NCBI GenBank assembly: GCA_009775195.1
Contig: VSPF01000037.1
Coordinates: forward strand, 1 to 18,412
Source: Muribaculaceae bacterium
GTDB lineage: Bacteria > Bacteroidota > Bacteroidia > Bacteroidales > Muribaculaceae
DNA length: 18,412 nucleotides
Direction: 5' to 3'
Under the pieces are notes generated by a model. That model had not been told where the DNA came from, did not search any database, and worked only from the letters and a program-made list of their open reading frames with translations. The number at the start of each line of letters is the position of its first letter. The stretch's first letter is position 1. A program made the position numbers and the translations under genes. Of the stretch, positions 1 through 7,702 are shown in pieces.

Positions 1-684
1 GTCGTATGCCTCGCGGGAGAGTCGTTCGATTTCTTCGAGGGCGATAGGTGTGTTGATTTCTGCCCTCAGGTCGATGCGGCGGTAGGGGGCTTCGGGCAGT
101 GAAGACGCTTTGATTGCGGCGTTGAACGACGGCTGCACGTCGGCCAGCATGCGCCGGGCCTCGGCAGCCGCAGCGGCAACAGGCCGCGAGGTGGCGATGG
201 TGACGGTGACATCGCTGTTGAGCATGGCGTTTTTTGCCAAGGGCAGCAGGGCCAGCTCGATAGCCATCGCCTCGGGGCGGGGCGACACAGCCCCTCGCGC
301 ACCGCGCACCAAATCTTTGCGGTAATATTCGGGCAGCCCGTAGACAAGTGAGCCACGGTCGCCGTCGAGCAAATCGTCGGCTGCGCCGAGGACTATCAGG
401 CGGAAGTCGCTGTCGTCGTGATATTTTGCCAAAATCTCGTCGGTGAGGTTTTCGCTGTCGATAACGAAGAGCACGTCGAGACTGCCCAGGTCGAGGACGC
501 GCTCGAGGGTCAGGTCGGTCTCGCCGGCATAGACCGGATGCAGCTCGGCAAGCGGTACAGTATTCCCGGCCGGAGAGGCCACGGCACGCAGGTCGACGTC
601 GGGGTGACGGAGCAACAGGCGCAGGAGCTGTTTGCGTACCGGGTCGGCAAGCTTGCCGCTGCCGTAAATACCTACTTTTATCAT
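1..684 (-). CDS. ArgC-like protein lacking the catalytic cysteine (partial)
   Basis: The frame is open from ATG at 684 to the left edge (228 codons), so the C-terminus is missing. It resembles N-acetyl-gamma-glutamyl-phosphate reductase (ArgC): MIKVGIYGSG at the N-terminus, LRLLLRHPDV, YGLPEYYRKD at 115-124 and ELALLPLAKNAML at 143-155 align with Bacteroides ArgC without gaps. The key residues are gone. The family ANPGC(Y/F) segment reads AVSPRPEAM here, which puts Pro137 where the catalytic Cys should be. The GxGxxG nucleotide loop and the PxxPRG region are also changed. It is therefore unlikely to reduce N-acetylglutamyl phosphate, and may be a regulatory or repurposed paralogue. It lies 27 nt downstream of waaA in the gltX operon, not in an arginine cluster. 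Fold assignment is fairly sure; function is unknown. Confidence 0.72.
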   Translation of the reverse strand, partial: MIKVGIYGSGKLADPVRKQLLRLLLRHPDVDLRAVASPAGNTVPLAELHPVYAGETDLTLERVLDLGSLDVLFVIDSENLTDEILAKYHDDSDFRLIVLGAADDLLDGDRGSLVYGLPEYYRKDLVRGARGAVSPRPEAMAIELALLPLAKNAMLNSDVTVTIATSRPVAAAAAEARRMLADVQPSFNAAIKASSLPEAPYRRIDLRAEINTPIALEEIERLSREAYD

Positions 685-711
685 AATATCATATAAGGTG
701 ATAGGGGTTTG

Positions 712-1998
712 TCAGTTTTCGCTCTTAAATATGGATTTCATGATTATCGGCGTGGCTCCTACCTTCGACGCTATATAGTCGGCAGCCCTCTTGCCTGCGG
801 CGGCTCGGAAATCCTTGTCGCCGATTATGCGGTCGAGTATGGCTGCGAAGCCGACTGTATTGTCGATGCTGAACGCACCTTCGAGAGCCGTAAGCTCGAC
901 AGCCTCGTTGAACTTGTCAAAGTTGGGGCCGAAAACGACAGGTATGCCATATACTGCGGCCTCGTTGATGTTGTGTATGCCCACACCGAAACCACCGCCG
1001 ACGTATGCCGCGTCGGCATAGCGGTATAGGCTGCTCAACAGGCCGTAGCAATCCACAATCAGGTACCTGAGGCCTGCGGCGGCTTTTGCGGCAGCGCCCG
1101 GCGACTCCTTGGCAAGGCGCGCGAAGTCGCTGAAGAGCATCGTGCGGTCGCTGCCCAGGCGGCGACGCATGGCCGACAGTCGGTCTTTGTCGAACTCGTG
1201 TGGCGCGATTATGGCGCAGACATTTTCACGCCGTGTCAGGTCGGGCACATACACGTCTTCGTCCTTCTCCCAACTGCTGCCAAAGACCATGGTAAACGCG
1301 CCGGGATGGGCGGCCTTGAATATTTCGACCTCGGGTATGTCGCGGCGTTTTTCGCGCACGGCCGTCACGCGGTCGAAGCGCGTGTCGCCGGCAACGGTGA
1401 CATTGTCGACGCCGATACCGGCGAGCAGCGAGCGCGACTGCTCGTCTTGCACATAGATATGCTCGAAGCAGGCAAGCATCTTGCGGAACATGCCGCCCCA
1501 CGGTTTGAAAAACATCTGCGACGGGCGGAAGATGGCCGACACGATATAGGTCGGTATGCCCCGGCGCTTGAGCTCGCCGAGGTAATTGCCCCAAAACTCG
1601 TATTTTATAAAAATAGCCATTTTGGGGTCGGCTATGTCGAGAAACTTGCCAACGTTGCCTGGCAGGTCGAAAGGCATATAGACCACGGCTACACGCGGGT
1701 CGTAGTTGCAGCGTACCTCGTAGCCCGAGGGTGAGAAGAACGACAGCAAAATCTTGGTGTCGGGCTTTGCGGCCAACACGGCGTCGATAATGGGCCGTCC
1801 CTGCTCGAACTCTCCGAGCGAGGCAGCGTGGAGCCACAGGTCGAAGCCTCCCGGGGCAAGCTGTCGGCGGAAAGACTTGAGGCGCGCAAGGGTCTCGGCC
1901 TGGCCGTGGAGCATGTGCCGCACCTTGGCCGAGCCAAGGGCGGCTACATGCGCCGCACTGCTATAGAGCCGGATGCCGGCGTTGTAGAGTGGGTTCAT
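712..1998 (-). CDS. waaA: 3-deoxy-D-manno-octulosonic acid transferase (Kdo transferase)
   Basis: A 428-aa GT30 glycosyltransferase that moves Kdo from CMP-Kdo onto lipid A precursor at the inner face of the inner membrane, the first step of LPS core synthesis. The N-terminal MNPLYNAGIRLYSSAAH matches the usual membrane-associated start. HAASLGEFEQGRPII (57-71) is the family signature and contains the expected catalytic Glu63. The C-terminal half has the GT-B CMP-Kdo-binding features: a VYGIPVVFGPNF stretch and a GGGFGVGIHNINEA loop. Length is normal. Its ATG overlaps the gltX stop by 4 nt (ATGA), so the two are probably translationally coupled. The argC-like gene follows after 27 nt. A gltX-waaA pairing is, to my knowledge, common in Bacteroidales. 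Confidence 0.93.
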   Translation of the reverse strand: MNPLYNAGIRLYSSAAHVAALGSAKVRHMLHGQAETLARLKSFRRQLAPGGFDLWLHAASLGEFEQGRPIIDAVLAAKPDTKILLSFFSPSGYEVRCNYDPRVAVVYMPFDLPGNVGKFLDIADPKMAIFIKYEFWGNYLGELKRRGIPTYIVSAIFRPSQMFFKPWGGMFRKMLACFEHIYVQDEQSRSLLAGIGVDNVTVAGDTRFDRVTAVREKRRDIPEVEIFKAAHPGAFTMVFGSSWEKDEDVYVPDLTRRENVCAIIAPHEFDKDRLSAMRRRLGSDRTMLFSDFARLAKESPGAAAKAAAGLRYLIVDCYGLLSSLYRYADAAYVGGGFGVGIHNINEAAVYGIPVVFGPNFDKFNEAVELTALEGAFSIDNTVGFAAILDRIIGDKDFRAAAGKRAADYIASKVGATPIIMKSIFKSEN

Positions 1999-3536
1999 TC
2001 GGCCGGGTGGATACGTTCGATACCGGCCTTTATGCGCCTTATTGTTTCATCTTTGCCCATCAGTTCGGTGATTTCGAACATGTGCGGGCCTTTGCACTCT
2101 CCGACAACGGCGAGGCGGAAAGCGTTCATCACATTGCCGAGGTGCATGCCGTTTTTCTCAATCCATCCGAGCACGATGGGTTCGAGCACTGCGGCACCGA
2201 AGTCAGGTTGCGCGGCGAGAAGGTCGACGAGCGCGGCCATATTGCCGGGCATGTCGGGTGTCCAGCGCTTGCGCACCGATTTTGCCTCGTATTCGGTGGG
2301 GGCAACGAAGAAAAATCCCGCATGGTCCCACAGGTCGCTTACAAAGCTGATGCGGCTCTTGACCATACCCACAGCACGCGCTATGTATTCGTCGCTGAAA
2401 TCGCCGGGGTTGACGCCGTGCTCTACAAGAACAGGTTTGAACATTTGGGCAAGGTCGGCATCGGAGCAGGCCTGGAGATAGGTGTGGTTGAACCATTTGC
2501 CTTTTTCGAAAGCAAACTTGGCGCCGCTGCGCGAGCAGTGTTCGAACGAGAATTTCTTTATTAGCTCGTCGATTGTCATCACTTCGGTATCGTCGCCGGG
2601 GTTCCATCCGAGCAGTGCCAGGAAGTTTACGACGGCCTCGGGCAGATAGCCGCTTTCGCGATATCCACGGCTTGTGTCGCCGCTAAAGGGGTCGTGCCAC
2701 TCGAGGGGGAATACGGGGAAACCGAGGCGGTCGCCGTCGCGCTTGCTCAGTTTGCCTTTGCCGTCGGGTTTGAGCAGCAGTGGCAGGTGCACGAAGCGCG
2801 GTGCCGTGTCGCTCCAGCCGAAAGCCTCGTAAAGGAGCACGTGGAGCGGTGCCGACGGCAACCATTCCTCGCCGCGTATGACGTGCGAGATTTTCATCAG
2901 ATGGTCGTCGACGATGTTGGCCAGGTGGTATGTGGGCAGATCGTCGGCACTCTTGTAGAGCACCTTGTCGTCGAGGATGTCGCTCTTAATCGTCACCTTG
3001 CCGCGCAGCAGGTCGTCGACAACGACATCGCGGCCCGGCTCTACGAGAAAACGCACCACATACTGCGTGCCTTCGTCGATAAGGCGTTTCACCTCTTCGG
3101 CGGGCAGGGTGAGCGAGTTGCGCATAGCCATGCGCGTAGAGGCGTCGTACTGGAAGTTTGCAATTTCCTTGCGCTTGGCATCAAGCTCCTCGGGGGTGTC
3201 GAAAGCTATATATGCCTTGCCGGCGTCGAGGAGCATCTTTACATGCTCGCGATATATATCGCGGCGCTCGCTCTGCTTGTAGGGGCCGTAAGGGCCACCT
3301 TCGCGCACGCCTTCGTCGATGCCTATACCGAGCCAGGCGAGGGCTTCGTTTATATAGTCCTCGGCGCCTGGCACGAAGCGCTGCGAGTCGGTGTCTTCGA
3401 TGCGGAGAATCATCTTGCCGCCGTGCTGACGGGCAAAGAGGTAATTATAGAGGGCCGTGCGTACACCGCCGATGTGGAGGGGGCCTGTGGGCGAGGGGGC
3501 GAAGCGTACGCGCACTTCACGTTCTGTCTGCGACAT
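1995..3536 (-). CDS. gltX: Glutamyl-tRNA synthetase
   Basis: A 513-aa class Ic aminoacyl-tRNA synthetase that charges tRNA-Glu with glutamate in the cytoplasm. The ATP-binding HIGH-type motif is HIGG (21-24) in RFAPSPTGPLHIGGVRTALY, and the KMSKS-type loop is KLSKR (262-266). RIEDTD (45-50) is the conserved glutamate and tRNA-acceptor site. The C-terminal helical anticodon-binding region is complete, ending IKAGIERIHPAE. Length is normal for the Bacteroidetes enzyme. It is first in a leftward operon with waaA (4-nt overlap) and the argC-like gene. A strong promoter match lies about 55 bp upstream. The discriminating (GluRS) versus non-discriminating (GluRS/GlnRS) type cannot be decided by eye. 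Confidence 0.96.
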   Translation of the reverse strand: MSQTEREVRVRFAPSPTGPLHIGGVRTALYNYLFARQHGGKMILRIEDTDSQRFVPGAEDYINEALAWLGIGIDEGVREGGPYGPYKQSERRDIYREHVKMLLDAGKAYIAFDTPEELDAKRKEIANFQYDASTRMAMRNSLTLPAEEVKRLIDEGTQYVVRFLVEPGRDVVVDDLLRGKVTIKSDILDDKVLYKSADDLPTYHLANIVDDHLMKISHVIRGEEWLPSAPLHVLLYEAFGWSDTAPRFVHLPLLLKPDGKGKLSKRDGDRLGFPVFPLEWHDPFSGDTSRGYRESGYLPEAVVNFLALLGWNPGDDTEVMTIDELIKKFSFEHCSRSGAKFAFEKGKWFNHTYLQACSDADLAQMFKPVLVEHGVNPGDFSDEYIARAVGMVKSRISFVSDLWDHAGFFFVAPTEYEAKSVRKRWTPDMPGNMAALVDLLAAQPDFGAAVLEPIVLGWIEKNGMHLGNVMNAFRLAVVGECKGPHMFEITELMGKDETIRRIKAGIERIHPAE

Positions 3537-3591
3537 TGTGGTTATTTCTAAAATCTCTTTCAGTGAAAGATAGTTATGTTGATTAATTTTG

Positions 3592-3622
3592 CAAAATTAC
3601 AAAAAATACTCCATACGTCAAA
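3592..3622 (-). promoter_or_regulatory. Bacteroidetes-type promoter of the gltX operon
   Basis: Read on the minus strand, TTTG (3619-3622) is followed after exactly 19 nt by TAATTTTG (3592-3599). This matches the Bacteroides primary sigma consensus TTTG - 19 to 21 nt - TAnnTTTG. Transcription should start near 3585-3588, giving a leader of roughly 50 nt before the gltX ATG at 3536. Both boxes are exact. Confidence 0.75.
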
Positions 3623-3986
3623 ATATTTGGGCCCGGGCAAAATCATGCACATGGGTCTGGTTAAACAAAAAGGCTAAAAAGACAAAAATTACAAAAAGAA
3701 GGGTGATGCCGGGACAAGCCCCGGCCACGGGCGAAACAAACTGTTAAAACTCGGGTGCTGTCGAATTTCTTTTGCAAAGATAGCACGCAGCAAAAGGCTC
3801 GTGTCGTTGATTTTTCAACTTTGTTGAACTTTGAAGCGGGGTTTATGACTGTCTAAACCTTGACCTAAAAACCGATTTTGAGACTTGGTTTGTTCTAAGT
3901 TGCTGATTTTTTGGCAATGAGTCAGCAAAATGGGGCGTTTTAACATTCGTTAGGCAAATTGCGGTATGTTTTTCGGTTTTAATGCT
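3623..3986. other. Intergenic region with inverted repeats between divergent gltX and ilvE
   Basis: No credible coding frame is seen between the two promoters. It holds three small inverted repeats: GCCGGG/CCCGGC with a 6-nt loop (3708-3725), TTCAAC/GTTGAA with a 3-nt loop (3814-3828), and TTGCTGA/TCAGCAA with a 15-nt loop (3900-3928, about 60 bp before the ilvE -7 box). A lone minus-strand -7-like box TATCTTTG sits at 3775-3782 without a good partner at -33. The repeats could be operators or leader hairpins. The length is unusual for this compact window, but nothing here is identifiable with confidence. Confidence 0.35.
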
Positions 3987-3994
3987 TAATTTTG
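3987..3994 (+). promoter_or_regulatory. -7 box of the ilvE promoter
   Basis: TAATTTTG matches TAnnTTTG and lies 30 nt before the ilvE ATG at 4025. The -33 partner is weak: TATG at 3965-3968, 18 nt upstream, is the nearest to TTTG. This suggests a weak or activator-dependent promoter. The box also rules out the upstream TTG at 3992 as an ilvE start. Confidence 0.5.
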
Positions 3995-4024
3995 CGACAG
4001 AATACTAAAACTAAAACAAACAAC

Positions 4025-5047
4025 ATGGACACATCAATAGACTGGGGCAATCTCCCTTTTGGCTATTATCCTACTGATTACAACGTACGGTGCGAGTTTC
4101 GCAACGGGCAGTGGGGGCCCATCGAAGTATCGCAATCCGACACCATCAACATACACATGGCCACCACGTCGCTGCACTACGGCCAGGAAATCTTCGAAGG
4201 CCTGAAGGCCTTCCGTGGCAAAGACGGCAAAATCCGCATCTTCCGCCTCGAAGAGAATGCCAAACGCCTCCAGGAGTCGGCCAAGGGGCTGCTTATGGAA
4301 CCTGTGCCTGTTGAGATTTTCAAAGAAATGTGCCTCAAGGCCGTCAAGCTCAACGAGCGTTTCATACCGCCCTATGGCAGCGGCGCATCGCTCTACATAC
4401 GTCCTCTCGAAATCGGTCTTTCTCCGCGCATCGGTGTGAAGGAGGCCGACGAGTACCTGTTTATCATCATGGTAACGCCTGTAGGCCCGTACTTCAAAGG
4501 CGGTTTCAAAAATACCAATATCTGCATCATGCGCAACTTCGACCGCGTCGCACCCCAGGGCACTGGCCGCTGGAAAGTCGGCGGCAACTACGCGGCCTCG
4601 ATGATGCCGACCCACATCGCGCATGAAAAAGGCTACTCGGCAGTACTCTTCCTCGACCCCAAGGAAAAGAAATATCTCGACGAGTGCGGCCCGGCAAACT
4701 TCTACGCCATCAAAGACGGCAAATATATCACGCCCAAGAGCGACTCTATCTTGCCCTCTATCACCAACATGAGCCTTATGGACCTCGCCCGCGAGATGGG
4801 CATGGAGGTAGAGCAGCGCCACATCACGGTCGACGAGCTCGAGGAAATAAGCGAGGCCGCTGCCTGCGGCACTGCCGCCGTATGTTCGCCCATCGGTGAA
4901 ATCGACGACCTCGACACTGGCCGCAAGTATGTAATCGCCAAGGACGGTAAACCCGGCCCCGTGACTACCGAGTTCGTGCGCCGACTCAACGCCATCCGTC
5001 ACGGCGAAGAGCCCGACACCTACGGCTGGTGCACGATTGTTGAATAG
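4025..5047 (+). CDS. ilvE: Branched-chain amino acid aminotransferase
   Basis: A 340-aa fold-type IV PLP enzyme that interconverts branched-chain 2-oxo acids and Leu, Ile and Val with glutamate as amino donor. The Schiff-base lysine is K184 in GTGRWKVGGNYAAS. E220 in YLDECGPANFY is in the position of the Glu that contacts the PLP pyridine nitrogen. HYGQEIFEGLKAFR (51-64) is the family signature near the active site. Length and the MDTSIDW start fit the longer bacterial/mitochondrial-type BCAT subgroup. The ATG at 4025 was chosen because the in-frame TTG at 3992 lies inside the predicted -7 box. It stands alone: a hairpin follows about 80 nt downstream, before the HD-domain gene. Confidence 0.94.
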   Translation: MDTSIDWGNLPFGYYPTDYNVRCEFRNGQWGPIEVSQSDTINIHMATTSLHYGQEIFEGLKAFRGKDGKIRIFRLEENAKRLQESAKGLLMEPVPVEIFKEMCLKAVKLNERFIPPYGSGASLYIRPLEIGLSPRIGVKEADEYLFIIMVTPVGPYFKGGFKNTNICIMRNFDRVAPQGTGRWKVGGNYAASMMPTHIAHEKGYSAVLFLDPKEKKYLDECGPANFYAIKDGKYITPKSDSILPSITNMSLMDLAREMGMEVEQRHITVDELEEISEAAACGTAAVCSPIGEIDDLDTGRKYVIAKDGKPGPVTTEFVRRLNAIRHGEEPDTYGWCTIVE

Positions 5048-5075
5048 AGTTTAGAGTTTAGGGTTTAAAGTTTAG
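5048..5075. repeat. Short tandem heptamer repeat after ilvE
   Basis: Four consecutive 7-bp units start right after the ilvE stop codon: AGTTTAG, AGTTTAG, GGTTTAA, AGTTTAG. Two are identical and two vary by one or two bases. No function is evident. It could be a slippage-prone spacer in the 3' untranslated region. Confidence 0.6.
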
Positions 5076-5128
5076 AGACTCCCTACCTAAACAGAGGAAA
5101 CATAAATACAAAAATTACAAAAATATCG

Positions 5129-5160
5129 TTGGCAGCCTGATTTTTGTATCAGGTTGCCAA
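5129..5160 (+). terminator. Hairpin between ilvE and the HD-domain gene
   Basis: A 12-bp stem (TTGGCAGCCTGA with TCAGGTTGCCAA, one G-U pair) encloses an 8-nt loop (5141-5148). It lies 82 nt after the ilvE stop and 18 nt before the next ATG. There is no clean T-run behind it, so it is an atypical terminator. It could instead be a leader hairpin limiting expression of the downstream gene. Confidence 0.5.
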
Positions 5161-5178
5161 TTGAGTATTTATACGAAT

Positions 5179-5724
5179 ATGCATACAGACTGGAAGTCGG
5201 TCATCGACCGATATTACCCCGTGGGACGTGAGGTTCGCGACATTTTGCTACAGCATAGCCACAGTGTTGCCGACCTGGCAATACAAATTGCGCATGAGAA
5301 GCATCTGCCCCTCACCGACGACGAAGTCGAAACGGCCGCCATGCTTCACGACATAGGCATAATAGCCACCGATGCACCCGGCATCGACTGCCACGGCGCG
5401 GAGCCATATCTCGCCCACGGCGCGGTCGGCGCCGATATGTTGCGCCATGCCGGTGTCGACGAAAAGTATGCGCGCGTCGCCGAGCGGCATACGGGTGCGG
5501 GACTTACTGCCGAAGAAATTGCCGAGGCGCAACTCCCCCTGCCGCCTGGGCGCGACTATATGCCGCAGACACTACTCGAAAAGCTAATCTGCTATGCCGA
5601 CTGCTTCTATTCGAAAGGCGGCGACATGAAAATAAAGCCCCTCGACCGGGTCAGGAAATCTATGGCGAAATTCAGCCCCGGAGTGGCTGAGCGATTTGAA
5701 AAGCTACATGAGCTTTTTAGTTAG
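5179..5724 (+). CDS. HD-domain (HDIG) phosphohydrolase family protein
   Basis: A 181-aa single-domain HD protein. The metal-binding pattern is visible: H26/H28 in LLQHSHSVADLA, the HD pair H57-D58 in AMLHDIG, H80 in LAHGAVGA, H104 in AERHTGAG and D141 in CYADCFY. These are the features of HD hydrolases acting on nucleotides or other phosphoesters. The substrate is unknown and no partner domain is present. ATG at 5179 was chosen; an in-frame TTG at 5161 would add six residues but starts at the foot of the preceding hairpin. The gene is followed by a strong terminator. Family assignment is firm; biochemical role is not. Confidence 0.82.
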   Translation: MHTDWKSVIDRYYPVGREVRDILLQHSHSVADLAIQIAHEKHLPLTDDEVETAAMLHDIGIIATDAPGIDCHGAEPYLAHGAVGADMLRHAGVDEKYARVAERHTGAGLTAEEIAEAQLPLPPGRDYMPQTLLEKLICYADCFYSKGGDMKIKPLDRVRKSMAKFSPGVAERFEKLHELFS

Positions 5725-5768
5725 CAGTGCCGCTACCCAGTTACTTCATAAACGAACAAGAGGAAACA

Positions 5769-5830
5769 AAAAGACATAAGGACAAAAGAAACATAGTAAT
5801 TTCTATGTAACTTTTGTCCTTATGTCTTTT
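5769..5830. terminator. Long bidirectional terminator between convergent genes
   Basis: Perfect 20-bp arms (5769-5788 and 5811-5830) start with AAAAGACATAAGG and end with its complement. Inside, after an AA/AA mismatch, is a second 6-bp stem (ACATAG 5791-5796, CTATGT 5803-5808). A-rich and T-rich flanks on each side supply U-tracts in both directions. It sits between the rightward HD gene and leftward tpx, so it can end both transcripts. Confidence 0.85.
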
Positions 5831-5877
5831 ATTGTTTTCTGCTCTGGCAGGGGCTTGGGTGGCTTGCTGCCAATGGT

Positions 5878-6387
5878 TTACTTTTCGTTTTTGAGGACCG
5901 ATACTGCACCCTCGTAGTCGGGCTCGTGGGTGATTTCTTCGACGAGGTCAGAGAAGATTACCCTGTGGTTTTCGTCGAGCACGATGACAGCCCTTGCGAG
6001 AAGGCCGGCGAGAGGGCCGTCGACTATCTGCAAGCCGTACTCCTGTACGAACATGGGCGAACGGAAGGCCGAGGCAACCACGACGTTCTCGATGCCTTCG
6101 GCAGTGCAGAAACGTCCCATGGCAAAGGGGAGGTCCATCGACACGCAGATTACTGCGGTGTTGTCGATGCCGGCAGCTTCCTGGTTGAAGCGGCGCACCG
6201 AAGCAGCGCACACAGGGGTGTCGAGGCTGGGGAATACATTGAGGACGACACGCTTGCCGTCGTAGTCGCTGAGACGTACTTCGCCGAGGTCTTTGCCGGC
6301 GAGATTAAAGCCTGGCGCCACGGCGCCCACGGCCGGGATATTGCCATAAGTATGGCAGGGAGTACCATTGAAATAAACTGTTTCCAT
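5878..6387 (-). CDS. tpx: Thiol peroxidase (atypical 2-Cys peroxiredoxin)
   Basis: A 169-aa Tpx-type peroxiredoxin that reduces hydrogen and alkyl peroxides with electrons from thioredoxin. The peroxidatic cysteine is C60 in PSLDTPVCAASVRRFN, with the catalytic Thr57 of the TxxC motif. The resolving cysteine is C94 in AMGRFCTAEGIENV, at the normal Tpx spacing. METVYFNGTPCHTYGNIP is a typical Tpx N-terminus. Length is normal. Its ATG shares one base with the upstream gene's stop codon (TAATG on the minus strand), so translation is probably coupled to the thioredoxin-like secreted protein. No own promoter is seen. Confidence 0.95.
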   Translation of the reverse strand: METVYFNGTPCHTYGNIPAVGAVAPGFNLAGKDLGEVRLSDYDGKRVVLNVFPSLDTPVCAASVRRFNQEAAGIDNTAVICVSMDLPFAMGRFCTAEGIENVVVASAFRSPMFVQEYGLQIVDGPLAGLLARAVIVLDENHRVIFSDLVEEITHEPDYEGAVSVLKNEK

Positions 6388-7592
6388 TATCGTGTATATT
6401 TAGAATTCGTTACTTTTTGTATAACAATCGAGGGCAGTTCGTGGTTGTAGCCAATCTGCACATCGGCCACGTGGCCGTCAGTCCCCACGAAAATCAGGGC
6501 CGGGGTCGTGGTTCCCACACCGCAGTCGCGTGCCGCGCCGCCGGCATTGATGAGCAGCGTCTCGCCGGGGCGGTCTTTGACATCGATACCCTCGACATCT
6601 TCGGCACGGTGGTTTAGGAACGCCCACACAACGTCGGTCTGGAAAGGCAACGAGTCTATGCCCTTTCGCACATCGTCAATCACCCCGGGCGTACTGCCGA
6701 CGGTGGCATCGACAAAGACAAACACCGTAGGAGCGGCAAAGCCTTCCTCGCGTTCGTGCATATAGCGCTGGCCTGTGACGGTGGGTGCCACGATGCGCGG
6801 CAGGGGGCGCCCCGGCAGCGTGGCAAGGGTAAATGTATTCTCGCGATATTTCTCGAAAGCCTCGGGCTGGGCAGCCATAAGCGACTCCATGTCGATGCGG
6901 CAATTGCGCGATGTCGAAGGGCGAGAGTACTTTATGACTATGCTCTGTTCGCCAATCTGGCCAGGATTGTTCTCGAACTCTATGCGTCGCGGCAGATAAG
7001 TGTCGGCATCGAGAATATAGGTGTACTCGCCGGCATCTACACCGGACACGCGGCGCACGCCCTCGACCACGATACTCCGCTCGCCAGAAACAAGCGTATC
7101 TGGCACTACGTGGCCCACATACGACGAGTCTGCTGCCATGCGAACAAATTGTTCGCCAATAAACTGAGGCAGAAGGTCGGCAAACTGCACCTGGCGCTGC
7201 ACTCCCCGGGCAGTATTACCCATGGGCGAGAAGGGGTCGGGGGCCTCGGCGTAGTGATATTCCTGGAGGCGTTTGTCGCGGAATCGGAAATGCGAACCGT
7301 CGAAATAGGCCGAGAAGCCGTTTGCCATACCCGATGGCGATGGCAGACTCCACGTAATCACATATTTGCATGGCGACAGGGTGTCGCCGGGCGCGGCGGC
7401 ACTCTCGAGATTGATGGTATATGTGACAGGCTCGGCAAGCGATGCAAGCAGCACCTCGTAGGTGGCGGTGTCGTGATAGCAATCTATATGCATTAGCCTG
7501 GCCCCGAGGTCGCCGAGGTCGAGCGCGCCGGCCGGCATCGCCGACAGCGACATTAACGCCGACAGGTATAAAACAGAACTATATAATTTCAT
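6387..7592 (-). CDS. Exported protein with thioredoxin-like C-terminal domain lacking CXXC
   Basis: A 401-aa protein with an apparent Sec signal peptide (MKLYSSVLYLSALMSLSAMPAGA). There is no lipobox cysteine at the cleavage site, so a periplasmic location is likely. Residues from about 25 to 235 form a beta-rich region resembling LolA-like or similar periplasmic domains (TYILDADTYLPRRIEFENN). The last 130 residues look like a thioredoxin fold: TVFVFVDATVGSTPGV, then TTTPALIFVGTDGHV with a likely cis-proline. The usual WCxxC is replaced by VDATVGST, so thiol-disulfide exchange through CXXC is not expected. It overlaps tpx by one base, which hints at a shared redox context. The domain calls rest on pattern only; the function is unknown. 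Confidence 0.6.
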   Translation of the reverse strand: MKLYSSVLYLSALMSLSAMPAGALDLGDLGARLMHIDCYHDTATYEVLLASLAEPVTYTINLESAAAPGDTLSPCKYVITWSLPSPSGMANGFSAYFDGSHFRFRDKRLQEYHYAEAPDPFSPMGNTARGVQRQVQFADLLPQFIGEQFVRMAADSSYVGHVVPDTLVSGERSIVVEGVRRVSGVDAGEYTYILDADTYLPRRIEFENNPGQIGEQSIVIKYSRPSTSRNCRIDMESLMAAQPEAFEKYRENTFTLATLPGRPLPRIVAPTVTGQRYMHEREEGFAAPTVFVFVDATVGSTPGVIDDVRKGIDSLPFQTDVVWAFLNHRAEDVEGIDVKDRPGETLLINAGGAARDCGVGTTTPALIFVGTDGHVADVQIGYNHELPSIVIQKVTNSKYTR

Positions 7593-7647
7593 GATGCGAT
7601 GAATACTTTCACTTATAACGAAGGAAAGTGGTAAAAAGTTTTGTTAA

Positions 7648-7682
7648 TTTGTTGGGAAAAATGCAAAAATAGCGTACCTTTG
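7648..7682 (+). promoter_or_regulatory. Promoter of the dynamin-led operon
   Basis: The -7 box TACCTTTG (7675-7682) matches TAnnTTTG exactly. TTTG at 7648-7651 lies 23 nt upstream, slightly longer than the usual 19-21; the overlapping GTTG (7651-7654) gives 20. Transcription should start about 7687, giving a very short leader of around 15 nt before the ATG at 7703. Confidence 0.65.
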
Positions 7683-7702
7683 TATATTAAACAGCTATCG
7701 CA

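Noticed and set aside
3775..3782. Second minus-strand promoter for gltX (TATCTTTG)
   Set aside because: No TTTG-like -33 box lies at 19-21 nt, and a much better promoter is present at 3592-3622.
3992..4024. Upstream TTG start for ilvE adding 11 residues
   Set aside because: The TTG lies inside the predicted -7 promoter box, so it would not be in the mRNA. The family N-terminus begins at the ATG at 4025.
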